DNA from: Dasyornis broadbenti
Lineage: Eukaryota; Chordata; Aves; Passeriformes; Dasyornithidae
Direction of reading: 5' to 3'
Assembly: GCA_013397935.1 (NCBI GenBank)
Contig: VZRN01011461.1
Location: 1,145,493 to 1,209,492, forward strand
DNA length: 64,000 bases
In this document: positions 11,653 to 25,500 of the stretch, piece after piece
Layout of the letters: each line of letters starts with the position of its first letter
How positions within the stretch are numbered: position 1 is the stretch's first letter
Position numbers and translations under genes: made by a program
The notes under the pieces: generated by a model
What the model was told of the DNA's origin: nothing
Database searches by the model: none
What the model saw: only the letters and a program-made list of their open reading frames with translations

Positions 11653-14600
11653 GTAAGACTGGGGTAAACAGCAGTTTCACAAACGTGATGGAAGTCACAA
11701 AAAGCATTTGGAATCGTGCAGGAATTCATAAACGCTCTGGTCTGGGGAACATTTTGCTCCTGTGCTCCAGCTCTAAGTCAGATTTCACAGAAATGCGACA
11801 TCTGAGGGGTTTCTCCCTTGCAGTGCATGTACAATTACACTCATCCTGTAGAACACATGCTCACATGGCAGAGGGTTTTGCCGTGAAATAAAAGAGCAAC
11901 ACAGAGAAGACAAAAAATACTGAGAAATCAAATCCCGAGACATACGACACAATTCACTTTTAAGTTACTGATCTTACAAAGACTAGCAGTGCAATTTATT
12001 ACTGTGTGTTCAAAACTTTTAGAAATACAAGTTTTAAATATAATTACAGCGGGTTTCTTTCAGACAACGTAGTAGATGCGTGCTCTCCTAAAGCCCGCTG
12101 ATTCTGGAATGAATGGAATAAAAGCTGTGGTAGGTTTCCGGGCTTAGAGCTTTGGAATCGTGCAGTTGGTGTCAGTGCGTTGCTGATCTGTTCTGCCAAG
12201 GGAACTTGAGTTTGGAAAATACATCCAGGATGCCTCTGTCTGTTGCAAATCCTCCCATGATGTGTTCTTGGAGGTGCGTCTGAGCAGCTGGTTCTGTGTG
12301 AACGCTGGCTCCTGGAGTGGAGCGGCTCAGAAATCACAAATGAGTTTCCAGTCGTTGCACACCTGTACCAGCCCCTAATGCTGCTCCTGCCGCCGGGGCT
12401 CCTGCCAGGCTGGGAGAGACAGATGCCACTCTAATTAACAGTCAAAATTAATACCCTTCATGAAGGGAAATGATGGAGGGACGGCAGTATAAACAAGTTA
12501 ATTTTCTCTCATTTTTCAGGATTTTTTTTTTTTTTTTTTCCTTTTTGCATCCCTACTCCTGTTTACTTCGGGCCTTGTCTCCGTGGTCTGGAGAGCAGAC
12601 AAGCAGAGCTCCTAGAGGACATCAGTACACAATGCTGTAGGCAGCAGAATTCAAATTTCTTTCAAGAATGAAGTTTATTTCAAGCTGTGTGTTGGTTCTT
12701 CATCCTTCTAACCAAAGATATGTATTTACTTCAGGTACTAAAGTTTTTTAACGCTTCTCCACTGGCAAATCAGGAAAGCTGAAATCAGTTTTTCTTGATA
12801 TTGCTGGACGTCATTTCAAAATTGTGTGGTCTTAACACATAATTCACAGTCACTTGGACAGAGACTTTCTGAATTCTCATTTGAAAAACGAGGGCAAACT
12901 GTAGTTGTTGTTTTCATGTGATTTTATGTGCCTTTAGTCACCTCTGAGGTTTGTTAGTGGAGTGCTACTATTTTTCTTATGCCTGAATAGCAGCACAACA
13001 TCTTTGTTTTGCTTCAGCGTGCCGAGGAAAACATGCAAAGATGGAGCAGGTGACTTCACACCCCTTAAAGGATATTTTGATTCCATGGAAGTACAAGCGG
13101 TGCTTTCCTTTTGCAATAAAAACGCTGGCTTGAAGAAAAAAAATGTCCTCCTAAGAAACAGCTAATTACATTGATAGCACATCAACAGAATATGGAACTT
13201 GAGTACAGATGCAACAATAAATCAAATGAAGCAATTACATAAAATGGAGCATCTTTGAAAAGTAGGACAAGTTAGCTGAGTGTGTTATTTATTTAATACC
13301 AACTTCATATCACAAGAGCAAACAGTAAGGCAGGTAAAGTACATCAAAATATTAATTATATGGATCCATGCTATAAGTTGTAAGAAATGCTCACTGCTCC
13401 TCTTCAAGGGAGTTGCTGAGAGAAGTTAAAGCACAACATCTTGAATTATTCACAAACATACCAGAATAGCTTTGATATTTAAACAGGACAAAGACGTTCT
13501 ACCTCTTGCCTGTAAGTTGTGGCTTTGAGACTTGAATTATTCCTTCCTGCACAGATTTCTCAAGCTACAAACTATCAAGGTGTATTTTGGAGCAAAGAAA
13601 TTTTGTTTTGGTTTAGCAAGCTAGAGCCTAATTGTGGTTTAAAATTTTTAATTCTTTTTCTTTTTGTTTCAAAAGCATTTCCAAAATGTTTTACAAGGTA
13701 AGACTAGGAAAAAGAAAAATTGCTATGATTTCTTTACACAAACTATTATCTGACAGCAACGAGTATCTGATGATTTCAAGGTGATTGCCTTCAGTAACAA
13801 GATACTGAGCCATTTTTAATTTGGCTTGGAATAAAATTCCACTGGATCAAGCAGTTATCTCATAATCCTTCTAACAACTTCTCCTAACCCCAGAAAGATG
13901 AAGACACCTTGCACTGCATCCAGGCAGGATTTGGTTATTGCCCAGAAGATTGGGTGACTCAGGCTGCGCTTTGCAGCTTTTGGTAAATGTGGCAGCTTTT
14001 TGAATCAAATCTAACTCTTGGTGAGCTGCAAATAGAGACAAACTCAGATATTACCGCTGGCACGCAGATCTGGGCACTTGGTAGCTGCTCTGGAAGCTGT
14101 GGCAGGAAGGATTGTTCCCAAACCCTTCTTTGGAAGCAGTGGGGAGGGCAGTTCTGAAGAACATCCACTTTCAGTGTTTCAACCTCTTCATCCTCAATTT
14201 CAGCTCAGGTTGCTGCACTTTCATCTCTTCACTCTGTAGAGAGAGATGCTGATCTGTTGCTTAGCATTGGAGATGATCTTTCTCTAAGGCTCAATTAAGA
14301 AATCTGTGAAGAAAACTATATTTATGGGGATTGCAAAGCTGTTGCTTCGTTTCTGTATTAATTCTGAGAAGTGAATGCTGATTGTGAGTGGAATCCCTGA
14401 GAAACGTAGCTTTGGTCAAGGAAGAGAGTAAGAATGAGCAGTTGTTTGTGCTGTAGTGATCGTATTTGTGTGCCCTGGAGTCTGCTGCCGATTCCCTGTG
14501 TAGATTGAGAATAGCTGATTTTTCATTGTGTGAGCCAAACTCCACTGTGCCTCAGTGCTTTGGATCTTGTGTCCAGCAAAGCCTGTGGTCCTGAGGGATG

Positions 14601-15228
14601 CAGGCAGAGGGATGGAATCAGGATTCCCAGCTGCGTCCCTGCAGGGCCACACGAGGTGCACCTTGAAGGACTTAATTTAACTTTATCCCTGGTTTTGTGG
14701 TGCGGCAAACACAATTTGTCCTCTTGCAGTGCGGACTGGCTTGGTGTGTGTGAGATGCAAATGAAATAAAGGGATGGGATTAAATGTGCAAATCTGGGAT
14801 TGCTTGGGAAGGCAGCTCTGCAGGAAAACTTGCAGGGGAAACAATCAAGTGTTGCTGGAGGGAGTTCTGTGAGGTTGAAAATAAGGAATCGTTGCACAAA
14901 GTGAGATTTGTCATTTTCAAAGGTAATGTGGGGAGTAGGAAAAGAAATGGAATAATTTAAATATGAAAGGCAATGAAATGTAATGAATCATAGTGTGACT
15001 AACAAGGTGGTTTAGTGAGATGTATTAAAGCTGGATGCAGTGTGATTTTAAGAGAAAAGGGTAGATGTGGTACTGGAAATGTAGATATTTGAAGCAAAAC
15101 ACAATATAAGCAGAAGAGTCTAAGGGGAGCTAATGTTTAGTAACAGTATTTTCAGTGTGAAAACTATTAGGCATTTAATTATAATTTCATTAATTTCAAA
15201 CCACCTCCCACATATATAACATTTACGT

Positions 15229-15244
15229 AACAAACAAACAAACA
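15229..15244. repeat. AACA microsatellite
   Basis: Four tandem AACA units. Confidence 0.8.
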
Positions 15245-15310
15245 GGAACAAGTTGCCAGGTTGTTGTAATGTAAAACAAACATTAAATGGGAAAAACTAA
15301 ATGGGCCACG

Positions 15311-15333
15311 ACTTTACAGTGCCACTGTAAAGT
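15311..15333. repeat. Perfect inverted repeat, 11-base arms
   Basis: ACTTTACAGTG is followed after one base (C) by its exact reverse complement. With a 1-base centre it is better described as a near-palindrome than a hairpin. It lies in AT-rich unique DNA with no gene nearby. Confidence 0.6.
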
Positions 15334-17857
15334 AAACAATGAATATATTACTGTGAACTAAGCAGTGTTGGATAAAACAAAAAATAAAATGTGAGTGAGA
15401 CTGAGGGGTAAAATTAAGTGTAAATAACACCTAGAAATTTGTTCATTGGTGACCCAGTGTGGGACTAGTGGCTGGATATCACGTTTGAGTACCATGCGTC
15501 AAGGTTTTCAATATTTCCGGTGATTTTGGCTTCACAGCTGAAATGCCAAATACAAGCCATAGTTTTTTTGACGTTTGGGCAAATTCTGAAATGGTTTAAA
15601 GAACTGAATTTCTGGCTCAAAGGATTTGGCCCTGCAGAAATAAAGAAACTGCCCAGCTGATTTGATGTATTCCTGTGTCTGATGAGCGAGGCAAGAACTG
15701 GGGACACAGTGTTCTGATATTGAAATAAAATATGGGTGCTTCCTTACCAATATCTAAATATAGACTAAAATTATATTTTCTCATTCCATTGTTTCCCTCC
15801 CTAAGTGGGAAGTATTGTTGTTTCTTTTATAAGAGGAAAATTCCTGATTCCTTTTTAGATTAAAAAACCCCCAAATTCCAAGTGAGCTGTGCTCTGAGAA
15901 TTTGTATGCTGAGCCTGTCAGGCTGTGAATCTTTATTATTACTGAGCGTTATCCTTGGGTACATAGCTTGCAATCCAGTTTGAATATTAAGTGTCAGGCT
16001 GAGATGCTCTGGTGAGAGATTTGCAGCAGCCAGCAGCCTCCTGTCCCTGCCTTGGCAGCCTCTGACCTCTCCCAGTGACGAGGGCTCTTATTTCACTTTG
16101 CTGGAGTGAGGCTCCTGACGGCGGTGAGTGATGGAGAAGGCACCATTCCCTGCAGAATGGGATTTTCCTGGGACACTGGGGAAGGTGGCAGAGGAAGAAA
16201 AAGGTGTGTGGCACTGGTCACTCAGAAATGTGGGATGTTTGCAAACCTGGTTCTTTTTCTGCTTAGATGTAGCACACCTCGAAAGATCTCTAGTTAAAAA
16301 AAAAAAAACGAAACAGCTTTTTTATTTATTTACAAATTGCCTGTCTGGGCCCGAGAGTTTTGTGCTGATGAATTCTGTGTGCCTGGGCCATGCGTTGAAT
16401 CATTTGTACTTTTTGGTCCTTTTTCCTCCCATGAAAGTCGTGTTACTCTTGGGGGGAAATCTTTTGCTTTCCCTGGACACAGCTGAGCTTCCTCCTTTCT
16501 TTCCCTCTGAGCAGAGGAGAGCGCTTGCGTTCCGGTGTGGGACCTGCATGGACTTCTCTGTACTTGAGACTTTACGCTTTGCAATCGCTGTCAAATTGCA
16601 CCCAGCTGGAAGCAACAACAATAAATAATTCTTTCAAAAAGATCCCCAGCCCAAGGCTCTCCTGTTTTGTGCAAAACGAGCAACACCTTCTCTTTTGAAA
16701 TCTGTTGTAGTCATTATACGTAGCAGCAGTAAATCCACAAATGTGGAAGGTTTAGGTTATTTTATTTTTGCTACATTTTCAGACTGAAATAGTTTTTCTT
16801 CATCAACAGTGAGAATCTTTTTGATAAAGCTGAGATAGCCCCAGTGCAAAGGTTGCAATAACTTCTGCCTTCTCTATAAATGGCCTGTGGTGAGTGCCAT
16901 GGGCTGGGGGTGGGATCCAGCACGGTTTGTGTGACACTGGGGGAAGGCTGGACCCTTTCAGGACCTGACGACCTTACAAAAGTCCATTTGCCTGCAGATT
17001 GGTGTTCGCCAGCTGATCCATCCCACCCCTCTCTTCAGTGTGTTAAAAGATGCTTTTATTTGCTGTGGTGATAAGAATGTCTTTGGATCAGAAAATTCGG
17101 GCTGTCTACCCAAATTCGATTTGTCTCTTTTCTTTCTCCATGAGAAACATGCTCCAGTCAGGGGAATGGCATGGACCCTCCAACTCTTGTTTTTCTGTTA
17201 GGGCTTACAGATGCAGCCTCCAGTTGTGCTGTTTCTTTAAGAATAATGACGTCGTAAATCACAAAACTGTTGGATGAACTGGTGGGGTTAGGTTTGTTTT
17301 TATTTTTTCTAATTCTCGTCATTGATGTCAGATGTTGTTAACATCTAAAGTTCTTAAAGAATGTCAAAATTTCTGTAAAAACTAAGAAAAAACAGATAAG
17401 TTTACCATTTTTCTCTCTATATGTGGCATTTCTTTCCAAACTGCATTGCTTGTAGAGGTGTGATTCATTTCTTGACCTATGATAGATGAGAGAACCGCCA
17501 GTTTAAAAATGCAGAATGTCAAACCTCTCTTCTGGAAGGATAATGTTCCTGCTTTTCAGTGTTTGCCAGGAGCAGGGTATTCAGGGCTAAAAGCTCAGCA
17601 CTGGAATAGATGGAAGGACTTCTCTAGTGGCAGATGAGAACAGTTAAGCCTTTTCCAAATTATTGTGTGGTTCCTGCATCTCCTTTGAGTGCCTTGTTCC
17701 CTCGGCTTGGTGATAAACGATCTCAGTGAGGCAGGCAGAGCAGTGTGTTACCATGGTTAGCACGGGAGCAATCCTGCTGGCATTGGTGGAATTGTTCTAC
17801 CTGCTCATGAGGCAAAACAGACTGTGCTGCACAAAAGAGGGGGGGAAAAAATGAAAA

Positions 17858-17885
17858 NNNNNNNNNNNNNNNNNNNNNNNNNNNN
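17858..17885. other. Assembly gap of 28 N
   Basis: Twenty-eight unknown bases are flanked by a G run and A runs on the left and an A run on the right. Open frames crossing it are meaningless. The true length of the gap is unknown. Confidence 0.98.
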
Positions 17886-20800
17886 AAAAAATAGAGTTCT
17901 GGAGCTCCTAATAGCCATGATGACAACAGGAATGGAGAAACTCGGTGCCCTGGGCTTTCCCCCTTCCCTGCACTGCCAGAGGAGCTGATTCTCCCACAGC
18001 TCAGGCTCTGCTTGTGAGCTGGCTCTGCAGCCAAACGTTTGAAAGGTCATTTTTTAAGAGACCAACATTTCTTCCAGCTTCACAATGTGTTTACTGCCAC
18101 ACTTAGTACTGCAGTTTTTATGCTGAATGAATACTTAAACACATCCATGGCCCCAGTAACAGGAGGAACCCTTTTGAACTCCATGGGTAACCTTATTTTT
18201 TAAAAAAAACAGGTATTTATTTAAACCTCCTGGCAGTTTCAGTCACAGGTAGGGGGATATACCTTGTTAAATGAAGGTTTTATCTCCAGTGAGATGTGGA
18301 AATAGAAGCAGAGATGGCTTGAGGTTATGCCAGTCTCGTTCTGTACTGCAGCACGTGCAGTGCTGCTGCCCTTTAGGGCTCGGAGGGGGCATGAAGAGCT
18401 CCTTGCACAGTTTGTACAGTATTTTTACGTTAATATTTTAACAGATCCGGGCCATTTTTCCCTCTGTGCACCATGCAGTTGTGAATGCGGTGGTGGCCGC
18501 AGTCTCCACTGTGCAGGGGGTTCAGTTGATCTGCTGAGGTTCTGTCGCTGAAGTTTTGTCATCACGAGGCACAGAACGTGCACTGAGGGGCAGAGCCCTG
18601 CAGAAGGGAGCTCCCACCATGGAGGGATGAGCCAAAGGTGCAGGACAGAGCTGGGGTCGGGGCTGTTCTGCCCTCATGTATGGATACAAACAATACAGAG
18701 CAGAGCAGCCACCAGCAAACACGTGCCGAGCACTAACATTTGCATTTCGTATTTCCAATCAGCTCTTATGCCAAGAGAAGCTATTCAATTTTAAGTGCTA
18801 TTTGGACAAATCCCTGCTCAGGTTCACCAAATCTCGGTGTTTGCCCTCCTGTCACAAAAAACCTTCCATGATTCCTGTGTACAAATAGGCGCTCTCTGTA
18901 CCTCTCGGATTCCAAGCGTGCTGCATGACATTTTAGTTTGGGAATTTACTTAAATTTGAAAGATCAGAGACTGAGACTTCATAGAAAATTATTTTCAGAG
19001 GACTTTGGAGTATACTTTATTTTATAGTGAATATTGGCTTCTAGCAATAACTGCAACTGTCTTCTCAAGAGTCTTCACGACCTTATCTTTGCAGCAATCC
19101 CATCCATCCCATACATGCGTTCTAGGCTGTGCTTTATGTGTAATGGTTGTGTTTCCACACCAACTTTCATTCCTGACATTGGATCAGATGTTTTTTTCCA
19201 GTCCTTGAGTTTCTTCTGTGCCACTTCCCAGTGCAGTCTGTGCTTGGTGCTCTGTTCTGCTGAAGACTCCCTGAGCCAGGGCACCCTGATCCCACCCTGC
19301 TCTGGGCACACAGAGCATTCCCTGGGGACAGGGGGCCATTGACAGCCGCAGGCAAGGCCCAGGATCCATCTGGGGAGCCCGGGAGTTCATTGGGATGGAG
19401 AGGGGACAGAGGCAAGGTGACCATTTGGGTCTGAAGTCTCCACAGGAACTGAAAGACAGCCTGGAGAGAAGCTGCAATGACCCATGGCTGAGGGTCACTC
19501 AGGGCTGGAGACTGATGCCTAAACATTTTAAAATGGGTAATCTCATGGCACAGTTTAGGCCAGGACCCAGAGCTTGAGAAATAATCCTTTTTTCCCATTG
19601 TGATAAGAAACACTGTTCTGTCAAATATTCATTAGGATGATTGAATTTTTTTTTTTTTTAAAGCCATACTAAGGTGATTCTTAAGATTTAGGATTAAATG
19701 TAATGGTAATAAAGTGCAGCTAGGAATGCTCAGTAAATGGTTTCAGTCTCCTTCTTCTAAGGCTAATCAATGCGGTGAGCTGCTCTGTGTGGAGTATCCT
19801 GGCATAAACATCTAAAATGTGGTTTATCATATTCCAGTTGCATCTCTTTTTTTTCCTCCTTTTGCCTTTTTTTAACCTAACGTTCTGAGGATTTCCTTTT
19901 AGTGCCTACGAACATCTCCTTTTGACAGACAGTGTAAATTAAAAGATATGGCTGGGCAAGGGAAACTGGAACCCAAATATGCCCCCTGGGTTTTCATTTA
20001 CAGTTAGAAGCTACAGACACAATTACTGCTGACAGAAATGCAGAAGCCGGTGGCAGAGTGCATGTGGCAGTAGAGTCATGCCAGGCAGTAATTGGGAAGA
20101 TTATTTTTAATCAGAGCATATCCTACAGCCCAAACATTAGAAATCTCTTGTAAGGCTGACAGGAAATTAAACTGAGACCAAACAAAAAAAAAGCCTCAAA
20201 ATAGAAGTAATATGGTTAGAAGTCTAATGATGGCAAAACTCACTGCTTGCTGTATTTGGCTGTTATCTGAAGGGAATGGCTTTTAACTTGCAGCAACAGA
20301 TATCATTGTTTAATTGCATTTTTAGAACAGAATTAAAAAAATATCAGATTAGATCAATTTAGACGTAGGCTTTTGAGGAAGGTCTGAAGCAGTAGATGTT
20401 AAGTCAGACTTTGTAATTGTATATACGCATTAGTAGTGATTTTTACTATTGTTTTGGGTTATTTCTTTTCTTTTTTTTTTTTTTTTTAATATAATGCTTA
20501 ACGAAGCCACTTCTCTGGGAAAAAAGGTAACATGGCTGGGATACTCTTGGAATGCTTGGCTATGGTGACATTTTATGAAGCCTGAATGGCCTGGGGCTCT
20601 TTCTCTCAGTGCCCTGCAGAACAACCGCTGCTTGTTGGGGCTGCCTGAGCTGCTGCCCCAGGGAGAAGCCCCTGCGGTGCCTCAGAACTTGTCTGTGCAC
20701 CTGACATTCTCACCTGAAAACACTCTTTCGTTGTTAAGTGCATTTTAACAGATCATCATCTCTGCCAAACTGCACCCTACGCATTCTGCAGCACTTCCTG

Positions 20801-22226
20801 CAGTTGCAGAGGGGTCCTGTTGGTTTTTATGTGCCGGTCACAGAACAATGTTGTAACACCAGATGCAAGCAGACCTTTGCTAATTGGGAATTTATTCTGT
20901 GTCGTAGGAGTGCAAAACAAGAGCCTGCTTCGTGTTTTGCTACAATTTACAGCAGTTGCGGAAAAGAAAATTTAACATTGAAAATGTGCATCCTGTGCAA
21001 TCCACAAGATTGGTTGTAGCTGTGTGGACAGTTCTTAAAGGCATTTCATATCGGGATAAAGAATAAGGTGTCGTGTCCAAATCCAGAGTCAACCAGCTTA
21101 TCTTGAGGCCTGCAAATAGGATTTTATCAGATTGCAGGGTTTTCCCCCCAAAACTATTGGCGTTTTCCAGCTGTACTTCCTTCTACTGAAAACTGCTTCA
21201 CATAATCACATGAACATGCCTGGAAATCTTGGTCATTGTTTAGATATTGCCTGAGTAATTGGATAACAAATTAAGTATTCTTGGTAAGAGAGACAATTTC
21301 TGCCCTTTCTGTACAAGCCCTGGAATCTGTGACCTTGCTGTTCCTGCTCGTCACTTTTCCAAATTCTGAAGCTGTTGAGTTTTTTTAATCAGTGTTTGTG
21401 CTCATTGCAATGCTGCCTGACGTGTTTCTAGAGCCATGTGCCTTTCCAGTGCTGGTGGTTCTTGTTCCCATTTATCCTCAGTTGCATTAGAAAGAACCAC
21501 CACTGATATTTTTTATTTACTGATTTATTTAAATTATTATTTCTTTTGTTTAAAATGAAACCACATATAAAGAAGGTACTTTGTGAAATAATATCCGATA
21601 TGTTTGCTGTTTGGAATTTTGCTGAAGTGGATAAATAGTAAATTAAATTTACCTACAAAATGGGTTGGCTATACACTGACCTAGGTGTGTATTATCTTTG
21701 GAGGCTCAAAATGTGAAAGTGGTTCTCTTTTCAGGAGTATTTGCATCAAAGAGAGCCTATTGCCGTTTGCACACGGAAATGAAAAGTGCACGTAGGGAGA
21801 ATCTGCTAGGTAAAACACGACTGAGCTTACTGTAATCACAAAAATTCAGTGAATAATTCAGTAAAAAGTTGCATGTCTCAGCTGCTCGTTAATGGGACAG
21901 AGTGGCATGGAATAAGAGCGTTACCCTATTGGAATTCCCAGCTCTGTGCTTGTAAAATGTCTTCTGAATGCCGCCCACCCCTTCGGTTATGCATTTTATG
22001 ATAATGTTTCTTTTGCAAAAATGCTTCAAACTTTCAATTGAAGGATACGCAAGAAGCAAATTGCAGTGGTGTGCTCATACTGAAACAGAAGCCTGTGCTG
22101 GGGAAAATTTACAGCTATAGTTTAGTAATGTCTATTTTAGTAGCTAAATTTGTAATGAAAACATAGAGTTTTGGTTTCAAATCCGTTGCAAACTGTCTGA
22201 ACTTGTTTGCCGTCCGTGGGATGTTT

Positions 22227-22243
22227 AATAAATAAATAAATAA
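22227..22243. repeat. AATA microsatellite
   Basis: Four tandem AATA units. They include AATAAA hexamers, but nothing suggests a transcript end here. Confidence 0.75.
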
Positions 22244-22462
22244 CAAAAATCTTTGCTGGTGCTTGTGAATCAATGAGCAGATTTTGCTGTTTGGCTTTGC
22301 ACTGCGATAAAAATGCACGTATGACCCAGCAGTGTGTGCAGGGACAGCCCAAGAAGCACCAGCAATTGTGGTTTTTGTTTAAGCCTTCCCTGAGCACAGG
22401 GCACCAGCAGGAGCTGCCCTGAATCCCTCACTCCCAGTAAGAATCTGTTTTTCTTTCCCCAG

Positions 22463-22525
22463 GAAACTCCACAGAAGCCCCATGCGAGTGGTGCCTATTG
22501 TTTCCATGACCGGAGCCTGCTCTCG
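22463..22525 (+). other. Candidate 63-base internal exon, product unknown
   Basis: The best single splice-site pair I found. A textbook acceptor (TCTGTTTTTCTTTCCCCAG) ends at 22,462 and a near-perfect donor, GTAAGT, begins at 22,526. The length is 63, a multiple of three. Two forward frames are open through it (starting ETPQKPHASG and, shifted by one, KLHRSPMRVV) and the third has a stop near its end. I do not recognise either peptide. No neighbouring exon is identified, so it could be an exon of a large gene whose introns fill the window, an exon of a noncoding RNA, or a cryptic splice-site pair. Confidence 0.28.
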
Positions 22526-25500
22526 GTAAGTGCCCTGCTTTTTGTCTTGGGGGTTGACTTTCCGGAATCTCCCAATCGATGCAGAAACCCTTTGGGCTCC
22601 CCACTGGCTGTGCTGATGCTGCACCACCAGGCTGATAAACCCCGAGGAAAGGGGCTGAGAGCTTTTAAGTCTTCAGTGAGCAGCAGGGTCATGCTTAGAA
22701 AATAATCTAGCCTGGTTCTGGCTGTGGGTTAAAGTGATTTTCTCCTGTGTTTCCCTTGTCCGTGTTTGGGTGGTGTCGCTGTCGTCTTTGTGTCACCTCT
22801 GGCTGATCGCTTTGTGTACAGATTGCTCACAGACCTCTCTTCCCCTTAGAACAGCTATGGATAATTAATTCATCATGCTTTCCTTTATGAACACTGTCAT
22901 AGTGTCAGAATAGGGAACACCAAGAATTAAGCTCCAAAATTTATAGGACATGTGAAAAAAGTATTTGTGCTGATTAATTTGTTGCCTTTTCCCTTTCTGA
23001 GAAGAGGCTTTCAAACCCAAAACACTTGTTGCTCATTCATACTTGGAATTTATTTTCCAGTAACATTTTTCACTGTAGCACATACATAAACCCAATAACA
23101 ATTAAGCTTTTTTTAGTCAGGATATAACTTTCTATACTTACAGTAAGTACAGAAGTATCAGACAAAGCGGTGTCACTCCTGGTAGGTGTGCATTTGCTAC
23201 TTCTCAAACAGTTTTTAATAGCCCTCTGCTTAAAATAAACTCCCCTTCTCAGACATTTTGTGTTAGGTAATGAACACAACTCGTTCTGTATTGATGCTGA
23301 CTGAGCAGATTTTTGCTTTATATACATTTCTACATTTATAATTACACTTTTCTTTGTCCTGCGTTGCACGTGGCCATTGACAAAATAATAGACAAGATTC
23401 TCTTTTTTGTTCCGCTGTATTAACGAGAGAATCCGAGTTCTGCCCCAACACACAAAGTTTCGTGTCACTGAAAAAATTAGACACACAGTCCTTGCTAGGG
23501 AAGAGTTTTGCATTTATTCTCCTACACTGAACACAATCTTCCTCTTAATGTCTTTGAAATAAGATTTCATTATTTCAAAAAGACTGCCTGGCTTACTGGA
23601 TGGAAAAAAAAAAGCCTGTTCATCTTGAGGATAGATTTAAATCAATTCTGTAGCGCTCAGCATGCTTGTTGCTTTTAGCTTTTCCTCTGTCACGAGCACG
23701 ATTTTCTAGCACAGAATAACCTTACAGCCCTTAGCGGAATTTGATGCAATTGACAGCTTTTGTTAGAAAAATTCTGGTAAAAATTGAATGGAGGAGGTTG
23801 GGGTTTCTAACCCAGGGGAGACAGTGGTCCCTGAGATAATCACAGCATGTTTGGAGGAAGCTGACATTAATGTGACTTGAACACAGCGCCTCAGTAGCTA
23901 CAAATGCAGTTCCAGGAAAAGATATTCATTTTCCAACAAGCCAAAGCAGAGGTTTGGGGATCCACACCGAGAGAGAGGAAGAAAACGCTGCTTTGGGGTC
24001 TGGGGAAGGTTTAACGCTTCGGAAGCTCCACGTGCGTGGTGTGTTTGATTATTTTCCCCTGTGCAGCACCATCCATCAGCTGCTGGGGCTGAGGGGTCCC
24101 TGTGTTGCCTGGAAATAGCCTTGGAGAGGATCTGACTCCTGGCAGCTCCGTATGGCTGGGGGGATGCCCTCCTCACCGGGACACGGGGACTTCATTTCCG
24201 AGTGGAAAACGCTCTGTGCCTGTCCCTTCCCAAGAAAAAAACATTTCAAAACAGCAATTCCAGTCCAACACGGAGGTGTCAAAATTGCAATTGTGTGTAT
24301 CAAAACAAATATCTACCCCTTCTCAAAAATCTCTTGTAATAATCAAATTTTGTGTTCAGTGTCCTTCAGGTGAGTTTTAGTTTAATTCCTAGCTATGGTT
24401 GCTTGCAGTATTTTCCTGTTTCATTTTGATGGGTAAAAATTTTGAGGTGAGTATAGTTTTAACAGTCTAACTACAGAGAAATCCTGGATTTTAAAATTCA
24501 GTTTTACAGCCTACGGATTTAGGTGTTTGACCTTCTATTAACGGTGCAGTAGTGCCTACAGTGCTCCAGCAAAGCTGCAGTGCCTTGAGTAAACCAGTAA
24601 ACAAAGCAATAAAAGACAGTCCCAGAAAACCCCTGAAAATAAACATGACAGGCAGAGGAGATAGAATTGTTGCAAATATACAGCGGGAAATCAAGGACAA
24701 ATAGTGACTGGCAGGTGGTTTGTAGCAGAAATTTAAAATCCAGATAAGCACAGTCTTCAGTCATTCCCTGAAGTGGTTTTCCCATTCCACGGTGACAAAC
24801 TGGGGTGGGAATGCTGCAGAGGGCAGTGCCAGGCAGCAGCACGGGCCATGATCCCCCTGCTCTGGCTGTGGGATCCCAGCTAAAACTGAAATACGGGAGT
24901 TGGGATTGATCCTGTGAGCAATGGCAGTGACCTGACGGGGAACGGAGGTGCCGAAGGGTTCTCAGCTCCCAGAGCTGGACACTTGGGCTGTGCTGTGTTT
25001 CTCTGAGTCGAGCTTATTCTGGAAGATGAATTGCTGTGCCGTGCCCTCCCCTCCTCAGCTGCCTTGCCTGAAGCTGCAGTCCTTTGGCAAACAAGGCGTT
25101 TCTCTTTGGTATTCCACCGGAGTTCTCTCAAAAGAGAAAGAAAAACCAGAAATGTTTCAGTGTTTTGCAGCAAGTTTGTACAGTTTTTTGCCCATTCTGT
25201 TGTTTTTTTTTTTCTTACTGCTCAGGTTGTGCACAGCTGTTCCATAGTTTGATAAATGTGCTGTAGTGAAGTGATCTTGCTTCGTTAGCAACACCTTTCC
25301 TTGGCCAGGAGATTTGAAGCAATAGAGGAAGGATGAGCCAGGGGTGCTGCTCCATGTTAACCCGGCAGTTGCATCCCTTGGAAGGTCTGCCATGACTGAG
25401 CACGTTTTAAACCCTGCTGGATGTAAATATAATTATTTTTATACATTTATGTCAAAAGGCTGTTGCTCTCCACACAGTCCTACCTTCCCTCCTCCTGCGG

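Larger units (their letters stand above)
8911..17857. other. Gene-free unique DNA with weak exon candidates
   Basis: Apart from the candidate exons listed separately, no gene is recognised. Small simple repeats are present: three copies of an 11-mer (10,629-10,659), an AACA tract (15,229-15,244), T runs near 12,522-12,539 and A runs near 16,289-16,301. A 15-base stretch at 9,776-9,790 and a 22-base stretch at 13,676-13,697 sit between good acceptor and donor sequences and could be microexons, but such pairs arise often by chance in this much DNA. An open stretch ending in a stop at 14,296-14,298 after a good acceptor at 14,203 is also unsupported by any upstream exon. Confidence 0.5.

Noticed and set aside
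13676..13697. 22-base microexon-like segment (acceptor TTTCAAAAG, donor GTAAGA)
   Set aside because: Good donor, but the length is not a multiple of three and no partner exon is seen. Pairs like this are expected by chance in 64 kb.
13768..13811. C/D-box snoRNA-like pair (TGATGAT and CTGA)
   Set aside because: The boxes are only about 40 bases apart and there is no terminal stem, which is unlike a normal C/D snoRNA.
14204..14298. Possible terminal coding exon ending in TAA
   Set aside because: The 31-codon reading looks protein-like, but no upstream exon is found and the nearest AATAAA is over 450 bases away.
23070..23513. Minus-strand open frame of 147 codons
   Set aside because: AT-rich, no domain recognised, low-complexity codon pattern and no supporting signals.
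24067..24370. Strong acceptor at 24,066 and perfect donor at 24,371
   Set aside because: All three frames have stops between them, so it is not a coding exon. A noncoding exon cannot be excluded.
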